64,000 nucleotides of DNA from Phycisphaerae bacterium RAS2 (GCA_007753915.1 CP036352.1:2294001-2358000), one strand, 5' to 3'; shown: positions 55,664-64,000, counted from the first letter of the stretch. Notes: a model not told the origin generated them from the sequence alone. Made by a program: numbers and translations.

Positions 55664-56485
55664 ATGAAAGCCGAACAAGCCAGGAAGATCGCCGACCAGG
55701 CCCTCGAACAACTCGCGAATGCACTCGCCAACGGCCGGAGCGAAGCACTCACCCGTTACCTCTCCATGCTGGCGAGGTTCCACCGCTACAGCTTCGGCAA
55801 CGTCATGCTGATCCTGTCGCAGAAGCCCGACGCGACGCACGTCGCCGGCTTCAACACCTGGAGGCAGATGAGCCGCTTCGTCCGCAAGGGCGAGAAGGGC
55901 ATCGTCATTATCGCACCGATGGTCATCCGCAACCGCGATGACCAGGCGAAGGACGGCGAGCAGCAGGACAAGCCGATGCTCCGCTTCCGCGGCGTGTACG
56001 TTTTCGACGTGTCGCAGACCGACGGCGAGCCGCTGCCGGAGCCTGCCCGCGTCAACGGCGATCCGAGCGGCCATCTTCCGAGCCTCAAGGCGTTCGTAGT
56101 CGAGCGCGGCATCGCCCTGGACAACGACGACCTGCCCGGCATGGCGGATGGAGTCTCACGCGGCGGACGCATCAGCATCCGGCCGGGACTCTCTCCCGCC
56201 GAAGAGTTCGCCGTGATCGTCCACGAGCTGGCGCACGAACTGCTGCATCGCGGCGAGAACCGCCCGGCCAGCAAGACCGTCCGCGAGACCGAAGCCGAAG
56301 CCGTCGCGTTCGTCGTCAGCCAGTCCATCGGACTCAACGCCGGCGCCGCCGCCCGCGACTACATCCAGCTCTACGACGGCCAGACCGAGACGCTCGCCGC
56401 GTCGCTCGACCGCATCCAGAAGACCGCCGCCGAGATCATCGCGGCGCTTCACGACGCCCCCGACGAGCAGGCGAACGCCGCCTGA
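55664..56485 (+). CDS. ardC: ArdC-family antirestriction protein
   Basis: 273 residues from ATG 55664 with AAGGAG. The N-terminal ssDNA-binding-like part (YSFGNVMLILSQKPDATHVA, WRQMSRFVRKGEKGIVI) is followed by a metallopeptidase-like domain with HELAHELLH (HExxH). ArdC protects transferred single-stranded DNA from restriction in a new host. Here its cognate problem lies close by, because a type I restriction operon starts 280 bases downstream. Confidence 0.9.
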   Translation: MKAEQARKIADQALEQLANALANGRSEALTRYLSMLARFHRYSFGNVMLILSQKPDATHVAGFNTWRQMSRFVRKGEKGIVIIAPMVIRNRDDQAKDGEQQDKPMLRFRGVYVFDVSQTDGEPLPEPARVNGDPSGHLPSLKAFVVERGIALDNDDLPGMADGVSRGGRISIRPGLSPAEEFAVIVHELAHELLHRGENRPASKTVRETEAEAVAFVVSQSIGLNAGAAARDYIQLYDGQTETLAASLDRIQKTAAEIIAALHDAPDEQANAA

Positions 56486-56494
56486 CTCTTCACC

Positions 56495-56527
56495 GCACCC
56501 CGGCGGGTGACCGCCGGGGTGCTTTTC
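56495..56527 (+). terminator. Rho-independent terminator after ardC
   Basis: GCACCCCGGCGG and CCGCCGGGGTGC pair perfectly over 12 bases around a GTGA loop, followed by TTTTC. It separates ardC from the defence operon. Confidence 0.88.
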
Positions 56528-56680
56528 TGTCGGTTAGGCCGCGGGAGCGTCGGGGGCGATCTGAATGCCCCGGAGACAGCATCCGCGCGGTCTGCAATAA
56601 TGAACGCCCGACGGAAGGCTCTCATTGGGATGGGCCAAGTCAGTAGCTAGCGGTTGACCGTGCCCGTGATGAGGTCGCGC

Positions 56681-56709
56681 TTGACGAGAGTAGTCTGTTT
56701 GCGGTTTAG
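56681..56709 (+). promoter_or_regulatory. Possible promoter of the defence operon
   Basis: TTGACG at 56681-56686 fits a -35 box and TTTAGT at 56704-56709 is a weak -10 with a 17-base spacer. The helicase start follows at 56766. The -10 match is poor, so this is tentative. Confidence 0.3.
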
Positions 56710-56765
56710 TCGGGGTCAGAGCATGAGCCAAGTGAACGAACCCAAGCCTGTGAAAGTGATCTTCG

Positions 56766-58562
56766 ATGACTGACCGACCGTTCCAAGACCGGCAACCGAG
56801 CGTCAGCGCGAACCCCCGTATCCGTACACCGCAGCGAGAGACGTATGCCGCGCTGGCCGAGTTCGCCGCGAACCCCGGCGATGAGCGCGAGGTCGGGATC
56901 GTGCTCCCGGTTGGATGCGGAAAGTCCGGGTGCATCACGCTCGCGCCATTCGCGTTTCGCTCGAAGCGAACGCTCGTTGTCGCGCCGGGACTGAAAATCG
57001 CCGAACAGCTCTACAAAGACTTCGACCCGACGAAGCCCGACATGTTCTACATCAAGTGCGGCGTGTTGCAGGGGCAGCCGTACCCCGAGCCCGTCGAGAT
57101 CAGGGGCACGAACACCAATCGCAGCGACCTGGACGAGTCCCACGTCGTCATCACCAATATCCAGCAGCTACAGGGGCAGGAGAACCGCTGGATCGCCAAC
57201 CTTCCGAGGGACTACTTCGACCTGATCCTCTTTGACGAGGGGCACCACAGCGTCGCCGAGACCTACGAGGGCCTGAAGGCCAGTTTTCCAGCCGCACGCA
57301 TCATCAACTTCAGCGCGACTCCGCTCCGAGCCGACGGCCAGAAGATGGCGGGCAGGGTGCTCTATTCCTATCCCATCTTTCGCGCCATCCAAGAGGGCTA
57401 CGTCAAGCGCCTTAAGGCGCTCGTCCTCAATCCCCGAACGCTCAAGTACGTTCGTCGGGAGAACGGCCAGGAGATCGAAGTCTCCCTTGACGAGGTGCGC
57501 CGGCTCGGAGAGCAGGAAGCCGATTTCCGCCGGAGCATCGTGACCTCGAACGAGACGCTTACGACGATCGTCGATGCGTCCATCCGCGAGCTCGACCGCA
57601 TTCGCGCCGAGACGGGCGATCAGCGGCACAAGATCATCGCGTCGGCCCTCAACTTCGAGCATTGCCGCCAGGTCGTTGAGTGCTACAGGGCACGCGGACG
57701 CCGCGTGGATTACGTCCACAGCAGGGAAGACGGCGCGGCCAATGACGCGGTGATGAGAAAACTGGAAGCCCACGAGCTCGACGTGATTGTGCAGGTCCGC
57801 AAGCTCGGAGAGGGTTACGACCATCCGTACCTCTCCGTCGCAGCGGTGTTCAGCATCTTTGCGAACCTCTCGCCCTTCGTGCAGTTTGTCGGCCGCATCA
57901 TGCGGGTCATCAAGCAGAACAGCCCGAACGATCCGCTGAACCAAGGAACGGTCGTCTTTCACGCCGGGGCGAACATCGCCAGCCGGTGGGAGGACTTTCA
58001 GGAGTACAGCGAGGCCGACAAGCAGTTCTTCGATCAGCTTCTCCCGATGGAGGCGCTGGACTTCCGCGACGCCAACGAGCTCGCGGTTGCGCCCATGCCG
58101 CGACAGCCCAACACCGTGGAAGTTCGCGCCCAAAGCGGCCTGCTCCTGGAGGAGATCCCGCTCCTGGACAACGAAGCGGTCCAGCAGGCGATCAACACCC
58201 TCAAATCCTTCGGCTTGACGGGTGCCCAAGTCGCCCAGGCGATGGAGCACGAGCCCGTTCCCACGACGAAAGCGAACGAGCGCCAGGCCGCCCGCGCATC
58301 GCTCGACACGCGCATCAAGAACGAGGTCGGCCGCATTCTCGGCCAGAAGAGCTTGAACCACCAGGGCAAGGACCTGGACACGAAGCACCTGAACAAGACC
58401 AACTTCGTCATCGTGAAAGCCGCGATCGACAAGCAGGTGAACGCGGCCGTAGGAAAGGGAACCGGCGAACGCCACGAGTTCAACAAGACGGAGCTCGACA
58501 CGATCAACGGTAGTTTTGCGGAGCTTGTGAATGCCGCCGAGAGGGAGGTCTTCGGTGGCTAG
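56766..58562 (+). CDS. SF2 DExH helicase (first gene of the defence operon)
   Basis: 598 residues. Walker A is VGCGKSG (about 49-55), the Walker B/DExH box is FDEGHH (about 156-161), FSATPLRADG is motif III, and LGEGYDHPY plus QFVGRIMRVI fit motifs V and VI of superfamily 2. The last 150 residues lack a known domain. It overlaps the next gene by eight bases. It is not an HsdR subunit because the nuclease and the type I coupling region are absent; an accessory helicase for restriction or an independent defence protein are both possible. Confidence 0.85.
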   Translation: MTDRPFQDRQPSVSANPRIRTPQRETYAALAEFAANPGDEREVGIVLPVGCGKSGCITLAPFAFRSKRTLVVAPGLKIAEQLYKDFDPTKPDMFYIKCGVLQGQPYPEPVEIRGTNTNRSDLDESHVVITNIQQLQGQENRWIANLPRDYFDLILFDEGHHSVAETYEGLKASFPAARIINFSATPLRADGQKMAGRVLYSYPIFRAIQEGYVKRLKALVLNPRTLKYVRRENGQEIEVSLDEVRRLGEQEADFRRSIVTSNETLTTIVDASIRELDRIRAETGDQRHKIIASALNFEHCRQVVECYRARGRRVDYVHSREDGAANDAVMRKLEAHELDVIVQVRKLGEGYDHPYLSVAAVFSIFANLSPFVQFVGRIMRVIKQNSPNDPLNQGTVVFHAGANIASRWEDFQEYSEADKQFFDQLLPMEALDFRDANELAVAPMPRQPNTVEVRAQSGLLLEEIPLLDNEAVQQAINTLKSFGLTGAQVAQAMEHEPVPTTKANERQAARASLDTRIKNEVGRILGQKSLNHQGKDLDTKHLNKTNFVIVKAAIDKQVNAAVGKGTGERHEFNKTELDTINGSFAELVNAAEREVFGG

Positions 58563-58779
58563 AAAATCCCTTGTTCAACGATCCGAGATCGACGAGGCCC
58601 AGAAGTCACACAACTGCCAGGCAAGCGCGAAGCACCGCCTCAAGCCGGGCGATCGTCGTCTGAAGGTTTACGTCAATCGTGCGCACGATCACTACTGCGC
58701 CGAGTGCGGCATCAAGATCATCGAGGCCGACATCGCGAAGCTTCAGGAGCTCGCCGGTCAACTGAAAGGCGAGCAATGA
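58555..58779 (+). CDS. Small zinc-ribbon-like protein between helicase and hsdM
   Basis: 74 residues from GTG 58555, which has GGGAGG upstream and overlaps the helicase stop. VNRAHDHYCAECGIKIIEAD has CAEC and upstream His residues that may form a zinc site, together with SHNCQASAKHRLKPGD. It starts a chain of four-base overlaps. Possibly a structural or DNA-binding partner of the helicase or methylase. Confidence 0.65.
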   Translation: MARKSLVQRSEIDEAQKSHNCQASAKHRLKPGDRRLKVYVNRAHDHYCAECGIKIIEADIAKLQELAGQLKGEQ

Positions 58780-60800
58780 ACAACTTCAGCGACAAGGTGC
58801 AGTTCATTTGGAGCATCGCCGACTTGCTCCGCGGCCCGTACAAACCGCCGCAGTACGGCCGCGTCATTCTCCCCTTGACCGTGCTCCGCCGCCTGGATTG
58901 CGTGCTGGCGCCGACGAAGGACAAGGTGCTCTCCAAGGCCGCGACTCTGAAGGGGTCGAAGGTCGAGAACATCGAGCCGATCCTCAACCGGGCCGCGGGC
59001 CAGGCGTTCCACAACACCAGCCCGCTCGACTTCCAGAAGCTCAAGGGCGAGCCCGACAAGATCGCGGCGAACCTCACCCGCTACATCAAGAGCTTCTCGC
59101 CCCAGGCCAGGACCATCCTCGACTACTTCGGGTTTGAGACCGAAATCGCCAAGCTGGACGAGGCCAATCGCCTCTACATGGTCATCGACCGTTTCGCGGG
59201 CGTTGACCTTCATCCGGATCGTGTCCCGAACATCGAGATGGGCTACATCTTCGAGGAGCTCATTCGGCGGTTCAACGAAGCGGCCAACGAGACGGCGGGC
59301 GACCACTTCACGCCCCGCGAGGTGATCCGCCTGATGGTGAATCTCCTGTTCGAGCCCGACAACGACATCCTCACGAAGAAAGGCATTCTCAGGACGCTCC
59401 TGGACCCCGCGTGCGGCACCGGCGGCATGCTCTCGGTTGCCGACGAGTACCTCCGCGAGCTCAACCCCGATGCTCGCCTGGAGGCCTTCGGCCAGGACCA
59501 CAACCCCGAGTCTTACGCCGTGTGCGGCTCGGACATGCTCATCAAGGGCCAGAACATCGAGCACATCGTCTTCGGGAGCAGCTTTACGAAGGACGGCTTC
59601 GCCCGAGAGCGCTTCGACTACATGCTCGCAAACCCGCCCTTCGGCGTGGAGTGGAAGCCCGACGCCGACGAGATCGTTAGAGAGCACGAGACCAAGGGCA
59701 TGGACGGCCGCTTCGGGGCGGGCCTTCCCCGCATCAACGACGGTTCGCTCCTCTTCCTTCAGCACATGCTCTCAAAGATGAAGCCCGCCAAAGAGGGCGG
59801 CACCCGCATCGGGATCATCTTCAACGGATCGCCGCTCTTCACCGGAGACGCGGGATCAGGCGAGAGTGAAATCCGCCGATGGATTCTGGAGAACGACTGG
59901 CTCGATGCCATCGTGGCGCTTCCCGAGCAGCTCTTCTACAACACCGGCATCTTTACCTACCTCTGGATTCTCACCAACCGCAAGCGCCCCGAGCGACGCG
60001 GAAAGGTGCAGCTCATCAACGCGGTGAATCTCTACCGCAAGATGCGCAAGAGCCTCAACAACAAGCGGAACGAGATCGCGGCCGAGCACATCGACGAGAT
60101 CACGCGGCTCTACGGCGCGTTCGGCGATGGAACCGCGTCCAAGGTGTTCGACGTCGCCGACTTCGGCTACCGGAAAGTCACGATCGAGCGGCCCCTCCGC
60201 CTCAACTTCCAGGCATCGCCCGAGCGCATCGAGCGGCTCCGCGAGGCCAAGCCGTTCCAATCGCTCGCCACGTCGAAGAAGAAGGGCAAGGAAGCGGCGG
60301 CCGAGATCGCGGCGGGCAAAGCGCTTCAAGAAGCGATCATCGACGCGCTGAAGACGCTCGAAGCGGGCAAGGTCTACAAGAACCGAGACGCCTTCGGGAA
60401 AGACCTCGCCGCAGCGACCAACGACGTAAAGATATCCGCGCCCATCAAGAAAGCGATCCAGTCCGCGCTCTCCGAACGCGATGAGACGGCCGACATTTGC
60501 CGGGACAAAGACGGCAACCCGGAGCCGGACGCCGACCTCCGCGACTACGAGAGCGTTCCCCTCAAAGAAGACATCCGCGCCTACTTCGACCGTGAAGTGC
60601 GGCCGCACGTTCCCGATGCCTGGATCAACGAGAGCGTGACGGACGCGAAGGATGGTGAGATCGGGAAGGTCGGCTACGAGCTCCCGCTCACGCGGCATTT
60701 CTACGTCTATCAGCCGCCGCGTGAACTTGCTGCGATCGAGGCCGACATCACCGGCTTGGAGAAGGACATCGTGCGGATGCTGGCTGAGGTAACGCGATGA
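58776..60800 (+). CDS. hsdM: Type I restriction-modification methyltransferase subunit HsdM
   Basis: 674 residues from ATG 58776 (ATGA overlap). FTPREVIRLMVNLLF is the N-terminal family signature, LDPACGTGGML (about 209) is the SAM-binding motif I and LANPPFGVEW (about 284) the catalytic NPPF motif of N6-adenine methylases. HsdM with HsdS methylates the recognition site and is the base of the restriction complex. The C-terminal 120 residues are extra compared with the shortest relatives. Confidence 0.95.
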   Translation: MNNFSDKVQFIWSIADLLRGPYKPPQYGRVILPLTVLRRLDCVLAPTKDKVLSKAATLKGSKVENIEPILNRAAGQAFHNTSPLDFQKLKGEPDKIAANLTRYIKSFSPQARTILDYFGFETEIAKLDEANRLYMVIDRFAGVDLHPDRVPNIEMGYIFEELIRRFNEAANETAGDHFTPREVIRLMVNLLFEPDNDILTKKGILRTLLDPACGTGGMLSVADEYLRELNPDARLEAFGQDHNPESYAVCGSDMLIKGQNIEHIVFGSSFTKDGFARERFDYMLANPPFGVEWKPDADEIVREHETKGMDGRFGAGLPRINDGSLLFLQHMLSKMKPAKEGGTRIGIIFNGSPLFTGDAGSGESEIRRWILENDWLDAIVALPEQLFYNTGIFTYLWILTNRKRPERRGKVQLINAVNLYRKMRKSLNNKRNEIAAEHIDEITRLYGAFGDGTASKVFDVADFGYRKVTIERPLRLNFQASPERIERLREAKPFQSLATSKKKGKEAAAEIAAGKALQEAIIDALKTLEAGKVYKNRDAFGKDLAAATNDVKISAPIKKAIQSALSERDETADICRDKDGNPEPDADLRDYESVPLKEDIRAYFDREVRPHVPDAWINESVTDAKDGEIGKVGYELPLTRHFYVYQPPRELAAIEADITGLEKDIVRMLAEVTR

Positions 60801-62110
60801 GCACAGTGGTCGCAATGCCGCGAGGCCGCACCGAGGGACAGCGCCCCGGTCAGTACCCGGACTACAGGGCGACCGGGCTGGATTGGCTTCCTGTCATTCC
60901 ACAACACTGGTCGATGGAGAAACTGAAGTACATCGCCCAAGTGCAGTTCAGCAATGTGGACAAGAAATCGGAAGTAAGCGAAGTACCGGTGAGGCTCTGC
61001 AACTACGTGGACGTGTACTACCACGACCGAATCACCTCCGAGATCGAGTTCATGGAAGCCACGGCGGACCCGCGAGAGATCGCCAAGTTCCAGGTGCAGC
61101 CGGGCGATGTGCTGGCGACCAAGGATTCCGAAGACCCCAACGACATCTGTGTGCCCGCCGTTGTCGGAGAACCCCTCCCCGGCGTGCTTTGCGGGTATCA
61201 CCTCGCACAGGTTCGACCACTGCCCGGCATTTCATGCGGCGGCTACATCATGCGGGCTTTCGCTTCGTGCGGAGTGCGCGATCAGTTTCGTAAACGAGCC
61301 AACGGCATTACCCGCTTCGGCCTCTCGCAGGACGCGGTTTGCAGCGCTCTGATTCCTGTGCCGCCGCTCGAAGAGCAAGAGGCCATCGCGAAATGGCTTG
61401 ACGACCGCGCGAAGCGGATCGATGAGCTCGTGGCAGCCAAGCGGCGGCTCATGGACCTGCTGGCCGAGCAGCGAACAGCCCTCATCGCCAAAGCCGTCAC
61501 CAAGGGCCTCGACCCTGCCGCCCCCATGAAGCCCTCCGGCATCGACTGGCTGGGCAACGTGCCGAGGCATTGGGAGATTAGGCCTCTCAAGTACGCGGTG
61601 ACGTTTCAGCGAGGACACGACCTCCCGTCTGAAGAGCGAAGCGACGGTGAAGTACCGGTCGTCACCTCTGCCGGGCCTTCAGCGTGGCATGACCGTGCCG
61701 CAGCACAAGGCCCGGGGATCGTCACGGGGCGATACGGCACGATCGGTGTGTTTCACCTTGTCAACGGCCCGTACTGGCCGTTGAATACCACACTCTACAG
61801 CATCAACCTGCACGGCAACAATCCTGATTTCTTGAGGCATATGCTTCACACATTGAAGCCGGTGTTCTTGTTGAACGCTGCAAAGTCGGCAGTGCCGGGC
61901 GTGGATCGAAACGATCTTCATCCGATCCCCGTTGCAGTGCCGTCCCGGGCAGAACAGGATCAGATCGCTCATCACCTCGACATCGTGGAGAGGCGAACGA
62001 ACGAGTTGGCAACGGCCGCGGCGACGGCCATCGACAAGCTCCAGGAGTACCGCCAGGCTCTCATCACCGCCGCCGTCACAGGCAAGATCGACGTGCGGAG
62101 GAATGCATGA
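60797..62110 (+). CDS. hsdS: Type I restriction-modification specificity subunit HsdS
   Basis: 437 residues. Two target-recognition domains begin with similar motifs (TGLDWLPVIPQHWSMEKLKY and SGIDWLGNVPRHWEIRPLKY) and each is closed by a conserved helical region (PPLEEQEAIAKWLDDRAKRI and PSRAEQDQIAHHLDIVERRT). It chooses a bipartite DNA site. It overlaps hsdM and the following membrane gene by four bases each. Confidence 0.95.
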   Translation: MSTVVAMPRGRTEGQRPGQYPDYRATGLDWLPVIPQHWSMEKLKYIAQVQFSNVDKKSEVSEVPVRLCNYVDVYYHDRITSEIEFMEATADPREIAKFQVQPGDVLATKDSEDPNDICVPAVVGEPLPGVLCGYHLAQVRPLPGISCGGYIMRAFASCGVRDQFRKRANGITRFGLSQDAVCSALIPVPPLEEQEAIAKWLDDRAKRIDELVAAKRRLMDLLAEQRTALIAKAVTKGLDPAAPMKPSGIDWLGNVPRHWEIRPLKYAVTFQRGHDLPSEERSDGEVPVVTSAGPSAWHDRAAAQGPGIVTGRYGTIGVFHLVNGPYWPLNTTLYSINLHGNNPDFLRHMLHTLKPVFLLNAAKSAVPGVDRNDLHPIPVAVPSRAEQDQIAHHLDIVERRTNELATAAATAIDKLQEYRQALITAAVTGKIDVRRNA

Positions 62111-62682
62111 GCCAGAACTCCGCGACTAACTCCGAAGGCCTCCCGCTCGCCAGGCTATGTATGGTCTTGGCGAGTCTATCGCCGCTGTTCATCCTTTGGG
62201 CGATTCGTGGCATCAACTGCGTTCCGGACCGGTATCTTGTCCCGGCGTGCATCGCTCTCGTAGTCCTGCCGAACCTGGTGTTGTTCGGGCGACTGGCCTT
62301 GGCCAAGCGGGCGAATGATGTTCAGTCCAAGGTGATCGGTTCGGCGGACGATCATCGCGATCACCTGCTCGTGTATCTGTTTGCGGTGCTCCTGCCCTTG
62401 TGGGATGCCGGAGCCGACAGCGTGCGAAGTGGCGCCGGCATCATCGTGGCGTTGCTCTTTGTGGTGTTCTTGTTCTGGCACATGAACCTCCACTACATGA
62501 ACCTACTCTTCGCGCTGATCGGAAGGCGCGTTTACTCGGTTTACGACCAATCCAGTGAATCGATGGCGACAGACGCTGCGGGTTTTATCCTCATCACTTG
62601 GCGGACCGCCATACCGGTCGGAACTCGTGTCGATGCGTTCCGGCTCAGTAACCGGGTCTATTGGGAGAAGCGAAACGCATGA
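62107..62682 (+). CDS. kwaA: KwaA-like membrane protein (Kiwa defence system)
   Basis: 191 residues. Four transmembrane helices at about 15-34, 43-65, 86-104 and 109-126, and a soluble C-terminal 60 residues. Size, topology and position directly before a DUF4868-like gene match KwaA, the membrane component of the Kiwa system. Known Kiwa forms a membrane-bound complex that senses phage at infection. Sequence similarity to KwaA itself could not be measured, so the name rests on architecture and partner. It overlaps both neighbours by four bases. Confidence 0.7.
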   Translation: MSQNSATNSEGLPLARLCMVLASLSPLFILWAIRGINCVPDRYLVPACIALVVLPNLVLFGRLALAKRANDVQSKVIGSADDHRDHLLVYLFAVLLPLWDAGADSVRSGAGIIVALLFVVFLFWHMNLHYMNLLFALIGRRVYSVYDQSSESMATDAAGFILITWRTAIPVGTRVDAFRLSNRVYWEKRNA

Positions 62683-63605
62683 GCACCGTAGACCTTGCGA
62701 ATATTCGCACGACCGAGTTTGGCGTCTGCCTGTACGGAGATGGCAACGACAACAACGTCTTAGTGCCCGTCGATGCGGGAGTGCAAACCGCGCTTCGTGA
62801 GATGGCGCAGGCTACGGCCGACAAGATCGGATGCTTCGGCCGCAATGCCAACCTGCCGAGCTACGAGCCGGCGGAGAAGTACGCAGCGACAGAGGCTCTG
62901 AAATGCCCTATCGACGACGACCTTGAGGCGTCAGCTCCCGTTGCACTCTTTCGTGCGAACAACCTCCCGACATCTGTGGCAGCGATAGCGGAACCGTCCG
63001 CCATCGAGTTCTACTTTGCCCGACTGCGAGACAATCGGGGTCGGCAATTGATCGCCGTCAAGCGAGCGGCTCAGTTCAAGGGGATGCTCAAGGCCAAGGG
63101 CCGGTTGATCCGCTGGCTCGACGACACAATGCAGGTTGTTGAGGATGACGTGTTCAAGCTGGACCCGGACTTTGACTACCTTGTTACGGACGATGAGATC
63201 TACATCCTGCGCCCGAGTGCGTTCGAGTTCACCGTCGATCTTGACGAGACCATTCTCGCGAAAGCGAAGGAGAACGCGGAGAGTCTTCACAACACCGTGG
63301 CATTCATCGACTTCTCTGGGATCGCCGAGTATGTGGGCGGACACAAGCGAGCAGCCCGGCTCGTTGCCGCCCTCAAGAAGCGCAACGACTTGGCCTCCAC
63401 AGACCAGCGACTATTGAAGAAGGAGTGCCGAGAGACCGGTGTCGCGGTTGAGCGACGGAACGGGCGGATGTGTCCCGCAGCGGGGCACGAATACGAGTTC
63501 CTGATGCTCCTGGATCGCCGCCGTTACGCTCTCACACTCATCGCGGACACTCCTGAAACCTACGAGGCTCCGAGTCGACGAAGGGTCAACGGGGGTGCGG
63601 CATGA
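62679..63605 (+). CDS. kwaB: KwaB-like DUF4868 protein (Kiwa defence system)
   Basis: 308 residues from ATG 62679. Residues about 110-187 (YFARLRDNRGRQLIAVKRAA, DDVFKLDPDFDYLVTDDEIY, ILRPSAFEFTV) match the DUF4868 signature of KwaB, and the total length of about 310 agrees with it. In characterised Kiwa the KwaB subunit acts on DNA downstream of KwaA sensing. Start overlaps kwaA by four bases; a TTG start six codons earlier is less likely. Confidence 0.75.
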   Translation: MSTVDLANIRTTEFGVCLYGDGNDNNVLVPVDAGVQTALREMAQATADKIGCFGRNANLPSYEPAEKYAATEALKCPIDDDLEASAPVALFRANNLPTSVAAIAEPSAIEFYFARLRDNRGRQLIAVKRAAQFKGMLKAKGRLIRWLDDTMQVVEDDVFKLDPDFDYLVTDDEIYILRPSAFEFTVDLDETILAKAKENAESLHNTVAFIDFSGIAEYVGGHKRAARLVAALKKRNDLASTDQRLLKKECRETGVAVERRNGRMCPAAGHEYEFLMLLDRRRYALTLIADTPETYEAPSRRRVNGGAA

Positions 63606-64000
63606 CGGTCGATCACAGAGAGCGGGCCTTCGAGGCAGCGATCGAGGACACGCTCCTCACGAGCGGCGGATACGTCAAGACGGACCCAGCAGCCTTCGAC
63701 CGCGAACGGGCGATCGATCCGGCCGTGTTTATCGCCTTCGTGAAAGACACGCAGCCCGAGACCTGGAACGCCCTGGAGAAGCTCCACGGCACCGGCACCG
63801 AGAGCGTGCTCCTGGACGACCTGGTGAAGGCGTTGGATGGTGCGAGCACCGTGCTCGGCGTGCTCCGACACGGCTTCAAGTGCTTTGGGAAGCTCGTGCG
63901 GGCCGCGTACTTCGCGCCCGCCCACGGGATGAACCCCGACACGCTGAAGCTCTACCAGGCGAACCGGCTGACGCTCACGCGGCAACTGAAGTACAGCACC
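63602..64000 (+). CDS. hsdR: Type I restriction endonuclease subunit HsdR, N-terminal part (cut by window end)
   Basis: 133 codons are visible before the end of the window. ERAFEAAIEDTLLTSGGYVK, DPAAFDRERAIDPAVFIAFV, GVLRHGFKCFGKLVRAAYFA and NRLTLTRQLKYST match the N-terminus of HsdR proteins ahead of the nuclease domain. The motor and nuclease motifs lie outside the window. It overlaps kwaB by four bases, so the restriction subunit is translated after the Kiwa-like pair. Confidence 0.9.
   Translation, partial: MTVDHRERAFEAAIEDTLLTSGGYVKTDPAAFDRERAIDPAVFIAFVKDTQPETWNALEKLHGTGTESVLLDDLVKALDGASTVLGVLRHGFKCFGKLVRAAYFAPAHGMNPDTLKLYQANRLTLTRQLKYST

Noticed and set aside
56534-56938. Minus-strand frame over the start of the defence operon
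   Set aside because: It overlaps the helicase start in antisense and has no motif or ribosome-binding site.

Overview
The window is GC-rich bacterial DNA, most likely from a member of the Planctomycetota. That assignment rests on family content: a DUF1571 lipoprotein, proteins ending in PEP-CTERM sorting tails (PEP motif, hydrophobic stretch, basic end), dockerin-like calcium-binding repeats on two secreted enzymes, and several secreted proteins with planctomycete-style architecture. No rRNA gene is present to confirm it. All functions were read from motifs and family resemblance; no database search was run.

Positions 1-37,000 look like ordinary chromosome. They hold a secreted GH57/CBM25 amylase-like enzyme, a DUF4139 protein, a three-gene minus-strand group (CII-like HTH protein, lipoprotein, STAS protein), rsmA, a membrane coiled-coil protein with a BRCT-like module, polA, and a REP-associated tyrosine transposase flanked by its own 30-bp inverted REP elements. 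Next come a DUF1571 lipoprotein, a queuosine-salvage hydrolase, a CBM20-like/esterase protein, a secreted subtilase, polysaccharide genes (deacetylase, GT-C-like membrane protein, sugar-phosphate transferase), a PEP-CTERM protein, a BFD-like ferredoxin, an M24 peptidase, a GGDEF protein coupled to an unknown partner, a PBP4-type carboxypeptidase, a cyclophilin-like protein and several small enzymes. The stretch ends in a tRNA-Pro(CGG) gene.

From the 3' half of that tRNA onward the content changes to an integrated plasmid or mobilizable element (about 37,100 to at least 56,500, right end not seen). Its integrase is a large serine recombinase whose last codons are the antisense strand of the tRNA. 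The backbone has a J-domain membrane protein, a VirD4/TraG-like coupling ATPase, ParB and DUF1232 proteins with four tandem 10-bp repeats upstream, a small resolvase with a res-like region and an overlapping WGR protein, a MobF relaxase-helicase, an orphan amino-methyltransferase, a ParA system with palindromes upstream, a RepL-like initiator, an XRE repressor with two palindromic operators, and an ArdC antirestriction protein. A 111-bp MITE with 9-bp target duplications and a PEP-CTERM cargo gene sit inside it. No mating-pair-formation genes are visible.

From 56,766 to the window edge runs a compact plus-strand defence operon: an SF2 helicase, a small Cys-containing protein, hsdM, hsdS, then a four-TM protein and a DUF4868-like protein that together resemble the Kiwa anti-phage system (KwaA/KwaB), then hsdR, which is cut by the end of the window. 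Consecutive genes overlap by 4 or 8 bases throughout. A Kiwa-like pair placed between hsdS and hsdR is the most interesting arrangement in the window.
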